Below are positions 61,501 to 64,000 of a DNA stretch of 64,000 bases, piece after piece. Numbering within the stretch: position 1 is the first letter of the stretch; each line of letters opens with the position of its first letter. Location of the stretch: contig NZ_RJVG01000001.1 of assembly GCF_003752155.1 (NCBI RefSeq), positions 372,001-436,000 of the forward strand, given 5' to 3'. A program made the translations under genes and the position numbers. The DNA is from Mobilisporobacter senegalensis (GTDB lineage Bacteria; Bacillota; Clostridia; Lachnospirales; Lachnospiraceae). The notes beneath the pieces were generated by a model. That model was not told where the DNA came from. It ran no database searches and saw only the letters and a program-made list of their open reading frames with translations.

Positions 61501-63998
61501 CTTAGTCCGTTATCTTTCCACATTTCTTCAAATTTAACTTCAATATTATCAAAATTTACTTGTGCTTTCTTGGTCTGTTTCGTATCAAAGTATATAACAC
61601 TTTGATCTCCGCTTGAAGTCTGCAGAATAAGCATATCTGATATAACAGTCATGGTATTCTCTTGATTACGCCGTTCATTGAATCTGATATACTCCAATGT
61701 TCCTTTATCAATTGAATCTGTTGAATTATTCGTAACAGTTGACTTAGTTCCACTACTAACTTTGTGATGATCTACATCATTTGCATAGGTTGTATTATTA
61801 TATAGAATTCCCTTTGACCAGCTATTTAGATGTCCCTGGTTCTTCGCTACTGGCATAGGATTTTGAGAACATAATGTACCACTTTGTCCGTCACACTTAT
61901 TAGTCCTGCTTTCTCCAATATCACTGGTTTCATACCAGGTAACAACATCGTGCTGCTGCTGTTGTAAACTATAACGCAGCCGGCCGGCCTTACTTGTATC
62001 TGTTGCTGCCACATTATAAAAGATATTAGGATCACCTTGTTTTACGGTTGCTTTCACAAAAGCATCTGCGTCATATGTGATTTCCTCCATACCGCCTACA
62101 TAAGAGGAGTCTATCTTCCACACACGGACATCCGTAATTTTAAGTGTGTCAAAGCTGGATTTCTGAGTCCAGGTATCTTCTACAGAATTCAGTACATGAT
62201 TGCAACAAGGGCCGCATATTATATGAGCTGGAACTGTCCAGGTGACTGTAATTGTATAGCTTCCAGGGCCGCTTGGGCTTGCAGTGACCGGATCCGGCAC
62301 TTCTACAGTATAAGTGTCAGGTGGTGTTCCTCTTGTCTCAGTATGGTATTTACTTTCTGTTACATCTACAGGATCTACTGGCGAATCCGTCGTTATGGAT
62401 GCATTCCACCCAGCCTTGCTTCTTGTCTTCTTATCACTTGCCGAAGTATACGATAAAGTGGTACCATTTACTTCTGCTGCAAAAGCTGCTGCCTCTGCCT
62501 TTGCACTATTATATGCACTGCGGTCCGGCCTTGCGGAGCAGGTGACTGTACCAGTTCCGCTTGCCGGACTGGCAGTATTAGGTATGGATCCCGTCCATGT
62601 CTTTGTATAGGTTCCTCCATTATGTAAATCAGCGGACTGTCCGCCTAAACTTTGTGGCTTTGCAGTATCTCCTTCTTTAAACTCACAATCCACTCCACCT
62701 TTGAAATAAGACCTGTAAGTACGTTCTGCGGTCTTGTCTTTATCATACATAACTTCGACTTCAACCATGAACTCGGAACCTCCGGATGCAAAATATAACT
62801 TTCTGGTGGTTGGAACACCTGCCATAGCCTCAAATGTTTCATTATAGATGCCACCTTCTTTTAATTCAGAGTAGGCATCCGGCTCTGATACGTAGCTTCC
62901 ATATAATTTTGTTTCTTTTTTCTCATATGTGATAGAATCTGAATTTGTCTCTACTGCTATGGATTCCATCTCAGCTGGTGTTTCCGTAGTATTTGAATAA
63001 TATATGGTTACTTCCGCTTTATAGGTATATTTTTTTATTTCTTTTTCATTAATTGGAACCCCATTGAGCGAAGTATCAAGCCATTGATGTAACGGTTTTT
63101 CACTATTTAATAATATGCTCTCCAATTCTTTTCCTGAAATTTTATCAGGTTTCGTTATATATGTTTTTGGTTCCAGCGAAACGGCAGGTGATGCTGGAGT
63201 TCTTGTCATTTTAACTTGTACCTTATAATATTTATAATTCTTAAATATTCTTTTCCATTCATCATTTTTTTCACTCTCTAAATTAATAGTTATTTTTGAT
63301 GAATCATTTAACACTGCTTCATTATATATTGGAACTCTCTTTTGACCTTCATATCCAGGTTTAGTGGAACCTACTGTTAGTTTAGCCTTATATCCAGGAG
63401 TACTGCCATCAATAGCCGGTACCAATGCTAACCCAAAATATTTATCTTTAAGACTGATATTCTCTATGATACGCTGCTGACTCCAATTTGCACTTTTGTA
63501 GCTAACGCTGGTTCCATTAATAATAGGTTTATGATCTATTAATCGTGATACAACATTGGAAGCAAAAAGCCCTGAGCCTGTATATGTTCTATTTACTTTA
63601 ATATGATTTTTTGATTGATATACCAAACTTAATCGGATAGATTCTAATAATCTATTATAATAGTTTGTTCCTTTCTTACTTTTTTCTAAGCTTTCTTCTA
63701 CAGTTTCTGCCGTATCAAGTTTTCCTAATGAATACCAATTTCTATCTATCCCCATGGTGAAATCTAAATAGTCCTGACAACCAGCGATGATATTATAATA
63801 TTTATTTTTCTCAATTTCACCTCTTGCTGCAACAGATGGTGAAATTATAACATTACATTTATTAGGTTTAGCAGGTTCTAATCCTTTTACATATTCATCT
63901 ATAATCCCTTCCCAATGGTTAACAGCTTTGGAATTACTATCACACATAGTATATATAGTTATCAAAAAATCAAGATATCTAAATTCAAATTCTCTCAT
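55503..63998 (-). CDS. Giant extracellular-type protein with glycine-rich modules, possibly incomplete at window edge
   Basis: 2831 residues visible; the first Met is three bases from the window edge, so the true start may lie beyond, and no signal peptide is seen. N-terminal half: beta-rich, Ser/Thr-rich, with a Cys pair region (ICGPCCNHV near 590). About 1230-1435: LamG/ConA-like (LGIVFSFGNIADCEIYING). 1436-1496: His/Cys repeats (HTASC, HNDSC, HTADC). About 1535-1915 and 1920-2155: two glycine-rich modules, each opening FTAPVTG and ending GSGYIGG. 2186-2243: a second Cys/His stretch. No LPxTG at the end. Probable adhesin or surface fibre. Confidence 0.8.
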   Translation of the reverse strand: MREFEFRYLDFLITIYTMCDSNSKAVNHWEGIIDEYVKGLEPAKPNKCNVIISPSVAARGEIEKNKYYNIIAGCQDYLDFTMGIDRNWYSLGKLDTAETVEESLEKSKKGTNYYNRLLESIRLSLVYQSKNHIKVNRTYTGSGLFASNVVSRLIDHKPIINGTSVSYKSANWSQQRIIENISLKDKYFGLALVPAIDGSTPGYKAKLTVGSTKPGYEGQKRVPIYNEAVLNDSSKITINLESEKNDEWKRIFKNYKYYKVQVKMTRTPASPAVSLEPKTYITKPDKISGKELESILLNSEKPLHQWLDTSLNGVPINEKEIKKYTYKAEVTIYYSNTTETPAEMESIAVETNSDSITYEKKETKLYGSYVSEPDAYSELKEGGIYNETFEAMAGVPTTRKLYFASGGSEFMVEVEVMYDKDKTAERTYRSYFKGGVDCEFKEGDTAKPQSLGGQSADLHNGGTYTKTWTGSIPNTASPASGTGTVTCSARPDRSAYNSAKAEAAAFAAEVNGTTLSYTSASDKKTRSKAGWNASITTDSPVDPVDVTESKYHTETRGTPPDTYTVEVPDPVTASPSGPGSYTITVTWTVPAHIICGPCCNHVLNSVEDTWTQKSSFDTLKITDVRVWKIDSSYVGGMEEITYDADAFVKATVKQGDPNIFYNVAATDTSKAGRLRYSLQQQQHDVVTWYETSDIGESRTNKCDGQSGTLCSQNPMPVAKNQGHLNSWSKGILYNNTTYANDVDHHKVSSGTKSTVTNNSTDSIDKGTLEYIRFNERRNQENTMTVISDMLILQTSSGDQSVIYFDTKQTKKAQVNFDNIEVKFEEMWKDNGLSASNWKENSINIGSYNGKYNQTTIKYEGTGSKEQIKTAFDNDAAKTTAGDELGKARVVSSMSFTSGSANKSSPSAGQARMTRPNSLRIFIDKIRQNPINPNKEYFTGQSYVYYRNILSLTDTQNTIKLAVAHNDELTTNDMGDYGYTIKSRYRITDSKEGNVNSIVVQNPVSVEDARIVSLPDNMDQRATIPEGSAKDLLQEIAASQVCPLSPGLCEFRKLNCNYFSESVKASFDFEKVSTLELVDSNHTEEDADDNSDTEEIIQDQLVFQDFETNDYGITAKNNCNVSTSKERLVVEVTGKDSSIEIPVNLYSSGIVSAKVYFGTSGSSKTSKMYWEGTKNSSSVNTVIEPETINQTATFNLSTIDQWKQAGKIIKIKFNFDSDNTGDGVYIISKIELIQQGSTELEDGIYTGSEDDKTIIRSLIKTVSGETMDYDLPTGFSITEGSSNGFGSGRYLYAKGKRLPIELSGLGLAYDKNLRVKVESNLYIPGISSSNRMLFSFHNLGFYIPSGQTYGAFTTGNGVEKKANCNLIGTKVKLGIVFSFGNIADCEIYINGQKLDNYSTVNTSNSIDEDVIGDSVYLGCWSKNDSYISDFYLDNLTITRMPGTNTHTASCYTTIKEHSYTKQYTCNSKLELNHVHNDSCTYRISQDNTHVHTADCFDIDENALQVAYDKAIGGETELIENMLGDNLFREFENSMTGVKKDFEYTGSVQFFTAPVTGYYMLETWGAEGGKGDGGINPAGLGGYSKGTIKLTKGQTVQVHVGEYGGISPNKTPAFNGGGASFDNTGHNGGRGGGATDIRIGGKNIIEKSISKELGRFYNETYLDAGVTRENLGNENVIKIAKGSMHKAAALPNTLSTGHNYIITFEAWSTANNDELRIDAYPDTLPELAINLTSNRQLYTVNISSNLAEMNNAALRFFVNSKVNIGDIYITNVRVYDTTLITDHSSRIVVAGGGGGAMPTCGGTAATAGHGGGIEGVHSENTAGTYVGNIAYGGTQTAGGSYRPGATNYAPSNGNGILGAGANAGTCGAGGGGGYYGGGTVYTAGGGGGSGYIGGVINGSMTTGVRTGNGKASITYLGMTGETDSAADFIYTGGMQTFTAPVTGEYTFEVWGAQGGYTYGGLGGYSKGTVTLTKNETIYIGVGQQGQSYNGGYNGGGYSAAYGYGGGGATHIAKATGVLSSLASNKNSVLIVAGGGGGWAGRDDRYGGAGGGLTGGTGFAGCGGAGTGGTQTSGGTSGRNGSAAGFGYGGNQTIGSSNGGAGGGGGYYGGGAGGNDYPNYHDNDDSGGGGGSGYIGGVTNGTTQSGVNSGNGKAKISWKAGKTFEDVLEFVQEHKGELPKIVNGKTNPIFKCTGIYNTHVCNESCREIKLLNCSEPHHSGQHYDYDNDICWDACGNDNNHKHSAETPVQDATGKFIKNGTFISLDNYFQVYFPNVGDFLGNNCYGISQTTTYRGKGYTDNMSTLEWTREKKVQFSYNVLFNRNGIWEQHMAGEWITLPIYDSNGREMIYYDFYCLLSNDEAIGTGVDFVVEAINCDPSPGGKEDPYLGDDSCDADCIFDIYDGYVTNKKRFSSLEAYHSAYRRTYTDIVGRIGNLIMEDTEDMRFSNLFKQSTGNNKWIIEGLLHEVDTGISKNYLAWFNNDGSYGKDIRGVTVSKKNQMYNTYGTQKWTNDAGALPFPLEADRNIITSLKSEQLKPGYNVLFDISTIGEYKSKIQTVPYFYALNTDTDTLTPIDLYIQMDGGYEPINYFGLMSEYVKDDNTYSDEYYRLKDKLYPYIMNLDWKNESLRRNYTKEEEAVTKDLATNLLEYVTDDWGNVITSKYLTIPYGENYALGTLQMLLPETRARTFIGTSKVTAVNMNGATETNIDGSIPNNYFTRSGQRWHLKLGIPSSVIYVPYRNNKHLEPTANVTLSDGTRCKAYEEIEKGNYVILMTADIKAIGNKYILGYNQGMNNGKIKVNGKTYSFGDDIPTVIAVYDGKKNSSQDVDFIGTH

Positions 63999-64000
63999 TT

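Overview
AT-rich low-GC Firmicute DNA, most likely a Clostridia/Lachnospiraceae genome. This is inferred from meso-diaminopimelate dehydrogenase, a membrane pyrophosphatase, AzlCD, AGGAGG-type ribosome binding sites, several TTG starts, and Tad-like and type VII secretion (T7SS) clusters of clostridial style. Most gene starts below were chosen from Shine-Dalgarno (SD) spacing, so several are shorter than the maximal open frame.

Layout. (1) 1-6.4 kb, housekeeping: a partial plsC acyltransferase, azlC-azlD, hppA, ddh and a metallophosphoesterase. (2) 6.6-10.5 kb: small unknown genes, a DUF4241-like gene and a ClpX paralogue. (3) 10.5-25.9 kb, leftward Tad-like (Flp pilus-type) machine: a foldase-like membrane protein, about six single-span pilin-like proteins, a secreted Ig-like protein, a TadB/TadC-type membrane protein, the TadA ATPase, MinD/CpaE-like and CpaB-like proteins and a catalytically dead LytM-like protein. 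No prepilin peptidase or obvious major Flp pilin is visible. (4) 26.2-34.8 kb, T7SS cargo: two WXG100 genes, two effectors with nearly identical N-termini and unrelated C-terminal toxin domains (one a PoNe-type DNase with a PoNi/DUF1911 immunity gene), and a graveyard of orphan immunity genes, toxin tails and cassette-flank repeats. (5) 34.9-46.6 kb, T7SS core: WXG100-like proteins, a TPR protein, a coiled-coil protein, an EssC/FtsK ATPase, a YukD-like protein, a ParA-like ATPase, an FHA protein, and a Ser/Thr kinase with one membrane span and extracellular leucine-rich repeats. EsaA, EssA and EssB are not visible. (6) 46.8-52.5 kb: a third effector system, with a HExxH metallopeptidase, helical partner proteins and a tandem array of leucine-rich lipoproteins (one intact, two damaged). 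(7) 52.6-55.5 kb: two decayed DUF6809-like genes and a fourth effector-immunity pair. (8) 55.5-64 kb: a giant extracellular-type protein with glycine-rich and Cys/His-rich modules that reaches the window edge.

The most notable regulatory signal is a 27-bp two-block element, on the coding strand TTGACA-N10-AATTARGTGCA. It occurs eight times, always in the same orientation and 38-171 nt upstream of a leftward first gene. It stands before the DUF4241 gene, three Tad-like units, a WXG100/effector unit, the FHA-EssC unit, the kinase and the effector-partner unit. The Tad-like machine, the T7SS core and much of its cargo therefore look like one regulon.
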